The notes under the pieces were generated by a model. It was not told where the DNA came from. It did no database searches and saw nothing but the letters and a program-made list of their open reading frames with translations. Both the position numbers and the translations under genes were made by a program. Positions 34,462 through 42,290 of a stretch of 64,000 bases of DNA are shown here, in pieces (the first letter of the stretch is position 1; each line of letters opens with the position of its first letter). The DNA is from Maribacter luteus (GTDB taxonomy: Bacteria; Bacteroidota; Bacteroidia; Flavobacteriales; Flavobacteriaceae): NCBI RefSeq assembly GCF_009674825.1, contig NZ_WKJH01000001.1, forward strand, positions 434,001 to 498,000, in the 5' to 3' direction.

Positions 34462-34812
34462 ATGCGCAGCTTGTTTTTTATACTTACCGCTATACTTCTT
34501 GTTGGCTGTACAAGCCTTAGGGACAAACAAGCAAAACAACCTCAACCTGACAGCTTAACGGCCTTAGCCAACATTACCATAGAAGGGATGGCCTGTCAGG
34601 CCGGTTGCGCCGATGCGATACAAAAGAACTTACAACTTCTGGAAGGCATCAATTCAGCTGAGGTAAACTATGAAAATGGCGAAGCATTGGTGGTATATAT
34701 TCCGACGAAAACCAATCCGGACATAATTCAAGAAACCATCACGAACACCAAGGTGAAGGACTATGTATACTCAATAAAAAATATAACAATTAATACAAAA
34801 CCATTAGAATGA
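34462..34812 (+). CDS. HMA-domain metal-binding lipoprotein
   Basis: A 116-residue lipoprotein from the ATG at 34462; the open frame runs further up to 34300, but only this start gives a signal peptide with lipobox at Cys16 (LLVGCTSL). The mature part is a heavy-metal-associated (HMA) ferredoxin fold: ITIEGMACQAGCADAIQKNL with Cys45 and Cys49, then EGINSAEVNYENGEALVVY. The spacing is C-x3-C (CQAGC), a variant common in flavobacteria, not the usual CxxC. It probably binds Cu(I) or a similar soft metal outside the inner membrane. It overlaps the next gene by 4 bp. Confidence 0.8.
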   Translation: MRSLFFILTAILLVGCTSLRDKQAKQPQPDSLTALANITIEGMACQAGCADAIQKNLQLLEGINSAEVNYENGEALVVYIPTKTNPDIIQETITNTKVKDYVYSIKNITINTKPLE

Positions 34813-35243
34813 AAAAGTTATTAGGCATTTTGGCACTAGCAGTTATAATAGGCAATATCTCTTGCAAGGATCAAAAAAAAGAAGCTACAGAAGTATCTAG
34901 CGAACAAATGGATAAGGTCATGGCCATTCATGACGAGGTAATGCCCAAAATGAGCGTAATGGGCAAAATGGTCGGTGAATTAAGCAGTAAGGAAGATAGC
35001 ACCGAAATAGGGATGCAGTACCAAGAGGCGCGAAAAGGGCTGCAAGATGCGCATAAGGCCATGATGGATTGGATGCAAGGTTTTGGAAGTAGATTCGATT
35101 CCGATGAGATCTTAAACGGGAAGGCATTGACCGAAGAAAAACAAATTTGGCTAGACGAGGAAGAAGAAAAGGTGAAGGCCCTAAGGGAACAGATCAACAC
35201 CAGTATAGCCAATGCCGAAAAACTTCTAGGAAAAGAAGAGTAA
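34809..35243 (+). CDS. Flavobacterial helical lipoprotein, unknown function
   Basis: A 144-residue lipoprotein with lipobox at Cys19 (IGNISCKD). The mature part is strongly helical and charged (EQMDKVMAIHDEVMPKMSVMGKM, then QEARKGLQDAHKAMMDWMQGF), with many Met residues, five of them within 15 residues. It has no named domain; the family is seen in other flavobacteria. Start overlaps the HMA lipoprotein stop by 4 bp (ATGA), so translation is coupled. Met-rich surface plus an HMA neighbour suggest copper handling, which is inference only. Confidence 0.7.
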   Translation: MKKLLGILALAVIIGNISCKDQKKEATEVSSEQMDKVMAIHDEVMPKMSVMGKMVGELSSKEDSTEIGMQYQEARKGLQDAHKAMMDWMQGFGSRFDSDEILNGKALTEEKQIWLDEEEEKVKALREQINTSIANAEKLLGKEE

Positions 35244-35268
35244 AAGAACGGACAGCTATTTTTTTAGG

Positions 35269-35823
35269 CTATTCCCAACGAATGCTTTCCATGAACTTCT
35301 TAATGTCGTCCTGTAAATAAGACGCTGCCGGATAAATGGAATCGTAATTGGGCTTGGTGTAAAAATACAGGGAGCCCGTAACAAAGTGTTCCGTACTATC
35401 GGTAACATAGAATTGGGCTTGGGATGCGGCATCACCAACAACTTCAAAGAACATACCGTATACGTTGTCCTTTTCATTCACGAAAGGGTGTGGCAAGATT
35501 CCGTCGGCCTTTGCCGAATGCTCTATGGATAACCTTTGGGCATCTGTCAAAAGTTTACCTATATCATTGTTCACATCTTTATAGGTAATGAAAAGAGATC
35601 CCTTCATGGTAGGATAATCCAAGGTCATGGCATTGCCATCCTGTTTTTTCAAAATACTGATCTGGTTCTTCAAGAATTTGAAATGGTCCGTTTCAATCAC
35701 GGAGTAATCCGTTATGGGATACTCCAATCGCAACTTGGCCTTAGGTTTGGGAATCACCTCTTCCTGGCAGCTTTCGAAAATCAACATAGAAAACAATACA
35801 AAAAGAATACTCTTAATTCTCAT
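35269..35823 (-). CDS. gldD: Gliding motility lipoprotein GldD
   Basis: A 184-residue lipoprotein with lipobox at Cys19 (LIFESCQEE). It matches GldD of Flavobacterium johnsoniae: EVIPKPKAKLRLEYP near 22-36, then YPTMKGSLFITYKDV, and a final segment with FYTKPNYDSIYPAASYL before IRWE. GldD is needed for gliding and for type IX secretion-linked surface adhesion in that organism. It lies last in mutY-ssb-gldE-gldD, the conserved flavobacterial order, and overlaps gldE by 11 bp. Confidence 0.95.
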   Translation of the reverse strand: MRIKSILFVLFSMLIFESCQEEVIPKPKAKLRLEYPITDYSVIETDHFKFLKNQISILKKQDGNAMTLDYPTMKGSLFITYKDVNNDIGKLLTDAQRLSIEHSAKADGILPHPFVNEKDNVYGMFFEVVGDAASQAQFYVTDSTEHFVTGSLYFYTKPNYDSIYPAASYLQDDIKKFMESIRWE

Positions 35824-37141
35824 TTGGCAAGATCACTTTTATTTGTTTCAATCTTTTTTTGTCAAGACTCTCAACAACGAATCCATAATTTTTAAATACT
35901 ATTTTTTCACCTTTTTTAGGAAACGCCCCGGCGATTTCAAGAACAAAACCGGCTATGGTCTCAGATTCCCCTTTTTGTTCCTCAAAGATATCTTCATCTT
36001 CAATCTTTACTACCCTATAAAAGTCTTTAAGGGCCGTTTTTCCATCGAACACGTAATTATAATCATCCAATTTGGAATACACCAAATCCTCATCATCGAA
36101 CTCATCACTGATATCACCTACGATTTCCTCGATAATATCCTCGAGTGTAACGATTCCAGAGGTACCACCATATTCATCGACGACAACCGCCAAATGGTTT
36201 TTCTTTTCTTGAAATTCCAATAAAAGATCATCCAATTTCTTGTTCTCAGGAACAAAATAAGGGTCTCTAATAAGCGATATCCAATTGAACGACTTACGAT
36301 CTATATAAGGCAAAAGATCTTTAACATAGAGCACTCCTAGGACATTATCCATATTTTCGGAAAAGACCGGTATCCTGGAATATCCCTGTTTTTTAATCTC
36401 ACTAAGCACATCGGGAAATTTCATATCCTCGCTCAATGCGAACAAATCGATCCGTGGCCGCATTACCTGTTTGGTATCCGTATTACCGAATGAGACGATA
36501 CCTTCCAACAACCTTTGCTCTTCTTTCGTGGTATCCCCTTCTGATGTCAGTTCCAAAGCTTGGGACAAATGATCTACACTTAGACTGGATTTATGGGTAC
36601 CCAATTTATTGTTCAGGTATATGGTAGATGACCGCATGGGCAAACTCAAAGGAGAAAAAATGAAGTCGAGCACTTTAAGGGGATAAGCCATAAAATGGGA
36701 AAAACTGATCCTGTTCCTATTTGCATAGACTTTAGGCAAAATTTCCCCGAACATCAATATCAAAAAGGTGGCAACCACGACTTCCAACAGAAAGCGAACC
36801 GAAATAAAATTGAATAGCAGATAGTTTATATTCGAAAAAAGGGTGTCCCCTATTATATTGAATACAAGAACAACCCCGATATTGATGGCATTGTTGGTGA
36901 TCAATATGGTCGCCAATAATTTTTTGGGACGCTCCAATAATTTTACGATGATATTTCCTTTTGCTGTCTTTTTCTCTTCAATGGTGTTGACATCAGTTGG
37001 CGAAAGACCGAAAAAAGCCACCTCGGCACCTGAAATAAGGGCCGAACAAAACAATAGGATAATAAGTATGGTTATATTGAGTACAAACGCACCCTCCATA
37101 GCTATAGCGTTCAGGGAAAAACTAAGGGGTTCAGGGTCCAA
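35813..37141 (-). CDS. gldE: Gliding motility-associated CNNM/CBS protein GldE
   Basis: A 442-residue membrane protein. A CNNM domain with three to four membrane helices (about 18-200, LFCSALISGAEVAFFGL) is followed by two CBS motifs (MRPRIDLFALSEDMKF and VLGVLYVKDLLPYIDR, about 225-345) and a C-terminal CorC_HlyC domain (about 360-440, VFDGKTALKDFYRVVKIEDE). In F. johnsoniae GldE partly supports GldD in motility; the CNNM fold suggests ion (Mg2+ or Co2+) transport. Its order behind ssb (25 bp) and before gldD is conserved. Confidence 0.95.
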   Translation of the reverse strand: MDPEPLSFSLNAIAMEGAFVLNITILIILLFCSALISGAEVAFFGLSPTDVNTIEEKKTAKGNIIVKLLERPKKLLATILITNNAINIGVVLVFNIIGDTLFSNINYLLFNFISVRFLLEVVVATFLILMFGEILPKVYANRNRISFSHFMAYPLKVLDFIFSPLSLPMRSSTIYLNNKLGTHKSSLSVDHLSQALELTSEGDTTKEEQRLLEGIVSFGNTDTKQVMRPRIDLFALSEDMKFPDVLSEIKKQGYSRIPVFSENMDNVLGVLYVKDLLPYIDRKSFNWISLIRDPYFVPENKKLDDLLLEFQEKKNHLAVVVDEYGGTSGIVTLEDIIEEIVGDISDEFDDEDLVYSKLDDYNYVFDGKTALKDFYRVVKIEDEDIFEEQKGESETIAGFVLEIAGAFPKKGEKIVFKNYGFVVESLDKKRLKQIKVILPNEN

Positions 37142-37166
37142 CAGTCAAATTTTAGGTTTTATAGAG

Positions 37167-37649
37167 TTAAAATGGCAAATCATCATCATCTTCAGGTGCA
37201 ACCGAAGCCGTAGGTTCGGCAGCTTTGGTCGGTGCCTGATTTTGAACTGGCTGTGATGCCTGCGCAGGTTGTGATGGTTGACCAGTTGCTTGTGCATTCG
37301 CCATACTTTCCTTTTTGGTACTTAGGAACGTGAAATCCTGTACATGCACCTCGGTGGTATAACGTGTATTACCATCCTCACCTTGCCATTGTCGGTTCTT
37401 TAAACGCCCTTCAACGTAAATCTTATCTCCTTTACTAAGATACTTTTCACAAATTTCAGCGGCCTTGTTACGTATAACGATATTATGCCAATCCGTATTG
37501 GTTACCCGTTCACCGGTCTGTTTATTGGTATAGGTCTCGTTGGTCGCAATAGGAAACCTTCCTATACACCCACCACCTTCAAAATAGTGCATTTTCACTT
37601 CGTCTCCCAAATGCCCGATAAGCATTACCTTATTCAATGTTCCGCTCAT
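37167..37649 (-). CDS. ssb: Single-stranded DNA-binding protein
   Basis: A 160-residue SSB. The OB fold (about 1-110) has LNKVMLIGHLGDEVKMHY, TDWHNIVIRNKAAEICEKYL and KGDKIYVEGRLKNRQW. A Pro/Ala/Gln-rich linker leads to the acidic tip EDDDDLPF that recruits repair and replication proteins. The gene is 25 bp after mutY and 25 bp before gldE, the usual flavobacterial arrangement. It is a good candidate for the main replicative SSB. Confidence 0.97.
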   Translation of the reverse strand: MSGTLNKVMLIGHLGDEVKMHYFEGGGCIGRFPIATNETYTNKQTGERVTNTDWHNIVIRNKAAEICEKYLSKGDKIYVEGRLKNRQWQGEDGNTRYTTEVHVQDFTFLSTKKESMANAQATGQPSQPAQASQPVQNQAPTKAAEPTASVAPEDDDDLPF

Positions 37650-37674
37650 AATTTTTATCTAATGCCCAAAAGTA

Positions 37675-38721
37675 CTAAATTTTAAATGTTTTAATAAAAT
37701 CAGCTATCAAAACCGGTACGGGATAATCCTTCAGTTCGTTAAACCCCACTCCTTCTTTTAAAAATGTATCGGTCTTTATAATCCAAAATTTAGTGTATAA
37801 ATGTTGGTGCGACAACTTATGTACGATGTTTTCCGAATTAAAGTGATAAATTTCAGGTGTTTCATTAATGGCCAACACCTTATTAAACGAGCGCTCCAGT
37901 TCATGTACATCCATATCCTCCTTGGACTCCAATAAAGGAAATTCCCATAGGTTTTGCCAAATACCCTTCCCTTTTCGCTGTTGCAACAAGGTGCGGTTCT
38001 TGGGGTCTACAACAACAAGGTAGTTGAAATATCTATTCCTGACCTTGGTCTTGTTTATTTTTTTGGGGAGCTCACCTATCTGGTTTTGTTGTAGCGCCAG
38101 ACAACCATCGTTCAAGGGGCAGCCCGTACAATCGGGATTTTTTGGAGCACATTGAATGGCACCGAATTCCATTATAGCCTGATTATAATCCCTTATCTGT
38201 TCGGTATTCATGACCTTTCTTGCCAATTCCTTAAAATAACGGGTACCTTTAGAACTGTTTATCGGAATATCAACACCATAATAACGAGCCAACACCCTGT
38301 AAACATTGCCATCTACGACAGGTTCCGGAATATCGAAACATATAGAAGCAATGGCACTGGCCGTATAATCCCCAACACCTTTCAGTTTTAAAAGCCCTTT
38401 GTATGTCTTGGGAAATTCCCCTTTATATTCATCAACGACGATTTTTGCCGTGGCATGAAGGTTCCTGGCCCGTGAATAATATCCTAGCCCTTGCCATAAT
38501 TTAAGCACCTCATTTTCCTGGGCATTTGCCAAGTCCCGAACCGTTGGAAACCGCTCGATAAACCTCTCATAATAAGGTAATCCTTGCGCCACTCTTGTTT
38601 GCTGCAGAATAATTTCTGAAAGCCAGATTCTATATGGGTCCTTGGTTTTTCTCCAAGGTAGGTTTCTCTTATTTTTTTGATACCAAAGAAGAATTTTAAG
38701 GGAAAAAATCATACACATCAA
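37675..38721 (-). CDS. mutY: A/G-specific adenine glycosylase MutY
   Basis: A 348-residue DNA repair enzyme that removes A mispaired with 8-oxoguanine. It has PWRKTKDPYRIWLSEIILQQTRVAQ near 22-46, the helix-hairpin-helix LKGVGDYTASAIASICF near 111-127 followed by the catalytic Asp in EPVVDGNVYRVLAR, and the 4Fe-4S ligands C-x6-C-x2-C-x5-C in CAPKNPDCTGCPLNDGC. The C-terminal NUDIX-like domain (about 225-345) recognises 8-oxoG. Start may be the third in-frame ATG (MIFSLK). First gene of the mutY-ssb-gldE-gldD operon. Confidence 0.97.
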   Translation of the reverse strand: MMCMIFSLKILLWYQKNKRNLPWRKTKDPYRIWLSEIILQQTRVAQGLPYYERFIERFPTVRDLANAQENEVLKLWQGLGYYSRARNLHATAKIVVDEYKGEFPKTYKGLLKLKGVGDYTASAIASICFDIPEPVVDGNVYRVLARYYGVDIPINSSKGTRYFKELARKVMNTEQIRDYNQAIMEFGAIQCAPKNPDCTGCPLNDGCLALQQNQIGELPKKINKTKVRNRYFNYLVVVDPKNRTLLQQRKGKGIWQNLWEFPLLESKEDMDVHELERSFNKVLAINETPEIYHFNSENIVHKLSHQHLYTKFWIIKTDTFLKEGVGFNELKDYPVPVLIADFIKTFKI

Positions 38722-38793
38722 TACTATATGATAAAAGTAGTTGTTTATATACTTAAAATTAGTTGATTAGGGCAAAAGAATGAATTTAATTTA

Positions 38794-38801
38794 TATATTT
38801 G
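38794..38801 (+). promoter_or_regulatory. Probable -7 box (TATATTTG) for the HU gene
   Basis: An exact TAnnTTTG match 38 bp before the HU start. No TTG at ideal distance; the nearest, at 38763, is too far. Confidence 0.45.
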
Positions 38802-38838
38802 CAAGCCGAAAAAATATACAGATAATATAATTGACAAA

Positions 38839-39129
38839 ATGACGAAAGCGGAAATTGTATCGAAAATCTCAGACAAACTGGGAATCGAAAAAGGAGATGT
38901 TCAGGCGACTGTTGAATCCTTCATGGAAGAGGTAAAGACTTCATTGGAAAGTGGAGATAATGTTTACCTAAGAGGATTCGGTAGTTTTATTATAAAGACC
39001 AGAGCGGAAAAAACTGGTAGGAACATTTCTAAAAACACTACTATTAAAATACCGGCCCATAACATTCCGGCGTTTAAACCTGCCAAGGTTTTCGTAGAAG
39101 GTGTTAAAAGTAACGTACAAGTAAAATAA
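38839..39129 (+). CDS. HU-family nucleoid DNA-binding protein
   Basis: A 96-residue HU/IHF-family protein. N-terminal helices MTKAEIVSKISDKLGIEKGDV and VESFMEEVKTSLESGDNV form the dimer; the arms follow with LRGFGSFIIKTRAEKTGRNI and IPAHNIPAFKPAKVF, where the Pro kinks DNA. Small histone-like proteins of this kind compact the nucleoid. A 29-residue basic protein gene and then RNase G follow on the same strand; this HU, small basic ORF, rng order is conserved among flavobacteria as I know it. Confidence 0.95.
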   Translation: MTKAEIVSKISDKLGIEKGDVQATVESFMEEVKTSLESGDNVYLRGFGSFIIKTRAEKTGRNISKNTTIKIPAHNIPAFKPAKVFVEGVKSNVQVK

Positions 39130-39160
39130 ACTAAAATAATAATCTTTAAACAAGAACTTT

Positions 39161-39250
39161 ATGCCGAGTGGTAAGAAAAGAAAGAGACATAAGGTAGCTA
39201 CACACAAGCGCAAGAAGCGTAGAAGAGCTAACCGACACAAGAAAAAGTAG
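39161..39250 (+). CDS. 29-residue highly basic protein, probably ribosome-associated
   Basis: An ATG-to-TAG frame of 29 codons between HU and rng. The peptide begins MPSGKKRKRHKVATHKRKK and ends NRHKKK; about two thirds of its residues are Lys, Arg or His and none are acidic. Tiny proteins with this exact style are conserved at this place in Flavobacteriia and resemble small ribosomal proteins such as THX. A 12-bp perfect terminator starts within the last codons, so the gene has its own defined transcript end. It may be a ribosomal protein; a link to the F. johnsoniae protein named bL38 is only a guess. Confidence 0.75.
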   Translation: MPSGKKRKRHKVATHKRKKRRRANRHKKK

Positions 39251-39269
39251 TTGTTCTCAACTACTTTTT
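39242..39269 (+). terminator. Terminator after the 29-residue protein gene
   Basis: A 12-bp perfect stem (39242-39253 with 39258-39269) and a TTCT loop. The TAG stop codon is inside the stem, and a T-run ends the 3' arm. Confidence 0.85.
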
Positions 39270-39399
39270 CGTTTAATACGTTCATTGACATAGAAATTCT
39301 AAAAAGAATTTCGACGGGTTTATACAACCTGTGACTACTATTGTTTAATCTATTTGTTCACCGCATTATTCGCGGTATAACAGATATAAATAAAATCAG

Positions 39400-40947
39400 G
39401 TGAATAGAGAATTAATCGTACGATCTAGTTCCAACGCCGTCGATTTTGCCTTACTAAAAGAAGGAAAACTCACAGAGTTACACAAAGAGGAAGATAATAA
39501 CGATTTTTCTGTTGGCGATATATTTTTGGCCAAAGTCAGGAAGCCCGTTACCGGTCTTAACGCAGCCTTTGTTAATGTAGGTTATGAAAAAGATGCTTTT
39601 CTGCATTATCATGACCTTGGGCCGCAATTATCCACGATGTTGAAATTCATAAAACAAGTGAGTACCGGGAAGCTCAAGGATTATTCCTTGAAAGACTTTC
39701 CGTTGGAAAAAGATATTGATAAACATGGCAGCATAAATGATGTCATTAAATCAAACCAATCCTTATTAGTACAGATTGTTAAAGAACCCATTTCCACCAA
39801 AGGACCTAGAATCAGCTCCGAGCTTTCGTTAGCCGGCCGCTATTTGGTCATGGTGCCTTTTTCCGAACGTGTTTCGGTCTCTCAAAAGATTGAAAGCAAA
39901 GAAGAAAAAGATAGGTTGAAAAGGCTTGTTAAGAGCATTAAACCAAAAGGATTTGGAGTTATCATCAGAACAGTCGCCGAAGGTAAAAAAGTCGCCGAAC
40001 TGGACAAGGATCTAGAAAACTTGCTGAACAAATGGTCAGCAATGTGTAAAAAATTGTATAAAGCACCGACACCATCCAAAGTATTGGTAGAACTCAATAG
40101 GGCATCAAGTATCTTAAGGGACGTTTTCAACGATTCCTTTACAGGTATACATGTAGATGACCAGACGCTTTATAACCAGGTCCATGATTATGTACAAGAA
40201 ATTGCTCCAGGCAAGGAATCTATGGTCAAGCTTTACAGCTCAACCGTTCCTATATTCGAAAAATTCGGAATAGAAAGACAAATAAAAACTTCTTTCGGCC
40301 GCACGGCCACAATGAGCAAAGGAGCCTATTTGATCATAGAACATACCGAAGCATTGCACGTCATAGACGTTAACAGTGGTAACCGATCCAATAAAGCAAA
40401 AAATCAAGAAGATACCGCTTTAGAGGTTAACATGCTGGCCGCTTCGGAGATAGCAAGACAATTACGCCTTCGCGATATGGGAGGAATTATCGTTATCGAC
40501 TTCATAGATATGGTAAAAGCACCCCATAGAAGAAAGCTTTTTGATCATCTTCGTGATGAAATGAAAGATGATCGGGCCAAGCACAAAATATTGCCGCCCA
40601 GTAAATTTGGTCTTGTACAGATCACCAGACAACGGGTACGTCCCGAAATGAATATTAAAACAACGGAAGTGGACCCCAATAGAGCGGGTCAAGAAGTAGA
40701 AGCTCCGATTGTTTTAATAGACAAAATAAACGTAGACCTAGAAAAACTTTTGAAAGGCCCTAAAAAGGACAGTAAGATCACTTTGAACATACATCCTTTT
40801 ATTGCGGCTTACCTTACTAAAGGTTTTCCATCAATCCGTACTAAATGGTTTTTGGAGCATAAGAAATGGATCAAGATCCAGCCTAGGGATGCTTATACGT
40901 ATCTAGAATTCCGTTTTAAGGATAAGAACGGCAAAACAATATATTAG
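39400..40947 (+). CDS. rng: Ribonuclease G/E family endoribonuclease
   Basis: A 515-residue RNase G/E family enzyme with a GTG start. An S1 domain lies near 38-125 (GDIFLAKVRKPVTGLNAAFVNVGYEKDAFL). The RNase E/G catalytic core follows: IIEHTEALHVIDVNSGN with the Mg2+-binding Asp, then LRLRDMGGIIVIDFIDM with the second Asp, and QITRQRVRPE. No C-terminal degradosome scaffold is present, so it is RNase G-like. It matures rRNA and degrades mRNA, preferring AU-rich single strands with 5' monophosphate. Confidence 0.95.
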   Translation: MNRELIVRSSSNAVDFALLKEGKLTELHKEEDNNDFSVGDIFLAKVRKPVTGLNAAFVNVGYEKDAFLHYHDLGPQLSTMLKFIKQVSTGKLKDYSLKDFPLEKDIDKHGSINDVIKSNQSLLVQIVKEPISTKGPRISSELSLAGRYLVMVPFSERVSVSQKIESKEEKDRLKRLVKSIKPKGFGVIIRTVAEGKKVAELDKDLENLLNKWSAMCKKLYKAPTPSKVLVELNRASSILRDVFNDSFTGIHVDDQTLYNQVHDYVQEIAPGKESMVKLYSSTVPIFEKFGIERQIKTSFGRTATMSKGAYLIIEHTEALHVIDVNSGNRSNKAKNQEDTALEVNMLAASEIARQLRLRDMGGIIVIDFIDMVKAPHRRKLFDHLRDEMKDDRAKHKILPPSKFGLVQITRQRVRPEMNIKTTEVDPNRAGQEVEAPIVLIDKINVDLEKLLKGPKKDSKITLNIHPFIAAYLTKGFPSIRTKWFLEHKKWIKIQPRDAYTYLEFRFKDKNGKTIY

Positions 40948-41058
40948 TGCAACCCCGTTTTTCCTTGTACATGATATACGGAAAAACAAATGGCAGCACT
41001 AACCCTGACGATAAATGACAGGGTCTTTAGACAGAAATAACCTAAAGATTTAAATTTT

Positions 41059-41090
41059 AAAGCGACTTCGGCAACGGAGTCGCTTTTTTT
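41059..41090 (+). terminator. Terminator after rng
   Basis: Arms AAGCGACT and AGTCGCTT (41060-41067, 41078-41085) are followed by seven T residues, 112 bp after the rng stop. Confidence 0.75.
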
Positions 41091-41211
41091 GTTTGAATAA
41101 ACTTTAATCCGATAGCAAATGATTATATCTTGCATTGTAAATAGATAATTCAAAGACTAATTTCTGAAATCCATTTATGCGTTTTAAATCTTGTAAAACC
41201 AATTTTTAATT

Positions 41212-41688
41212 TTGTTCAAAAAAACAGATTCATATACATTATCAGAAGCGACCAAAAAACTGGAACGCTATTGTGCCTATCAGGAACGTTGCCATAAAGA
41301 TGTAACCTCAAAACTAAAGGAGATGCGCATGATTCCGGAGGCCATAGATCAAATTATAACCCATTTGATCCAAGAGAATTATTTGAACGAGGAACGCTTT
41401 GCCCAAAGCTTTGCAAGAGGCAAGTTCAACATAAAGAAATGGGGCAGGAATAGAATCGTGAACGAGCTGAAACAACGACATATTTCCAGTTACAATATCA
41501 AATCCGCCTTAGCGGAAATCGATGACGCCCTGTATTTGGAAACCTTGGATAACCTTGCTAAAAAAAGGCTAAATTCAATAAGGGAAACCGATATTCAAAA
41601 ACGAAGACGCAAACTGGCCGATTACCTACTTTACCGCGGTTGGGAAAGTTATTTGGTGTATGAAAAAATCACTGAACTAATCAAATAA
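41212..41688 (+). CDS. recX: Regulatory protein RecX
   Basis: A 158-residue RecX that binds and modulates RecA filaments. The three-helix repeats are visible: LSEATKKLERYCAYQERCHKDV near 8-29, EENYLNEERFAQSFARGKFNI-like segment near 50-72 with KKWGRNRIVNELKQRHIS, and the last repeat with RRRKLADYLLYRGWESYLVYE near 133-153. The start is TTG; an ATG at 41177 is out of frame, closed by a stop. recA is not in the window. Followed by a good terminator. Confidence 0.9.
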   Translation: MFKKTDSYTLSEATKKLERYCAYQERCHKDVTSKLKEMRMIPEAIDQIITHLIQENYLNEERFAQSFARGKFNIKKWGRNRIVNELKQRHISSYNIKSALAEIDDALYLETLDNLAKKRLNSIRETDIQKRRRKLADYLLYRGWESYLVYEKITELIK

Positions 41689-41689
41689 A

Positions 41690-41723
41690 AAAGGGACGAA
41701 TACCAAAACATTCGTCCCTTTTT
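41690..41723 (+). terminator. Terminator after recX
   Basis: Arms AAAGGGACGAAT and ATTCGTCCCTTT with an 8-nt loop and a T-run. The A-run on the other side lets it also serve the convergent beta-barrel gene. Confidence 0.8.
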
Positions 41724-41739
41724 AATCTTTAAAACCTTA

Positions 41740-42234
41740 TTATAGGTTAAAAGTAGCCCCTATACTAAACACAAATTGATTGTGTAATTCTTCCGCTAAA
41801 GTTAAATCGTCGGATTTATATTTTGCGAATGGCACTGATGCCTCTGCGAACAAACCAAAACCATCACTAAAGAAATAACGGGTACCTAAGTGCCCTCCAA
41901 AATTCTTTAATCCTAAGTTCAGACCTGGATAAACATCAACATTGCTTGGTAATTGCATTACGCTACCAAGGTTTGCATTGAATCTTACTTTTAGGTCGAA
42001 TCTATTGCCAAAATCAGCATCAATAACTTCCTCAACGCCCAAAATATAGGACGATGTTGCGCCAATTGAGAAGTTTTCACCCATTCCGTAATCATAAGTT
42101 ACCACGATTCCGGTACCGTTTTCTTGAAAGTTGGCCCCGATTTGAAATTTAGTGTCATCCTTTCCTTCAAATGCTTGTGCATTTACAAAAGAAACACCCA
42201 AAATCATAGCTATAACAACTATTGCTTTTTTCAT
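41740..42234 (-). CDS. Small outer-membrane beta-barrel protein
   Basis: A 164-residue protein with a signal peptide ending SFVNAQA (about 19-20). The mature part has eight amphipathic beta-strands with alternating hydrophobic residues: DDTKFQIGANFQENGTGIVVTYDYG, FSIGATSSYILG, FDLKVRFNANLG, PGLNLGLKNFGGHLGTRYFF, and a last strand ending FSIGATFNL. The final residues fit the outer-membrane insertion signal. It resembles the DUF6646 family. A role such as small-barrel porin or adhesin is not established. Probably monocistronic with a strong -7 promoter box. Confidence 0.78.
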   Translation of the reverse strand: MKKAIVVIAMILGVSFVNAQAFEGKDDTKFQIGANFQENGTGIVVTYDYGMGENFSIGATSSYILGVEEVIDADFGNRFDLKVRFNANLGSVMQLPSNVDVYPGLNLGLKNFGGHLGTRYFFSDGFGLFAEASVPFAKYKSDDLTLAEELHNQFVFSIGATFNL

Positions 42235-42275
42235 TTTTAATAATCTTAATGGTTAATGTATAAATTTTTGAGCGG

Positions 42276-42283
42276 CAAATATA
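42276..42283 (-). promoter_or_regulatory. Probable -7 box (TATATTTG) of the beta-barrel gene
   Basis: Exact TAnnTTTG match followed by CCGC on the minus strand, 42 bp before the ATG. No TTG at the best spacing. Confidence 0.5.
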
Positions 42284-42290
42284 TCCAATC

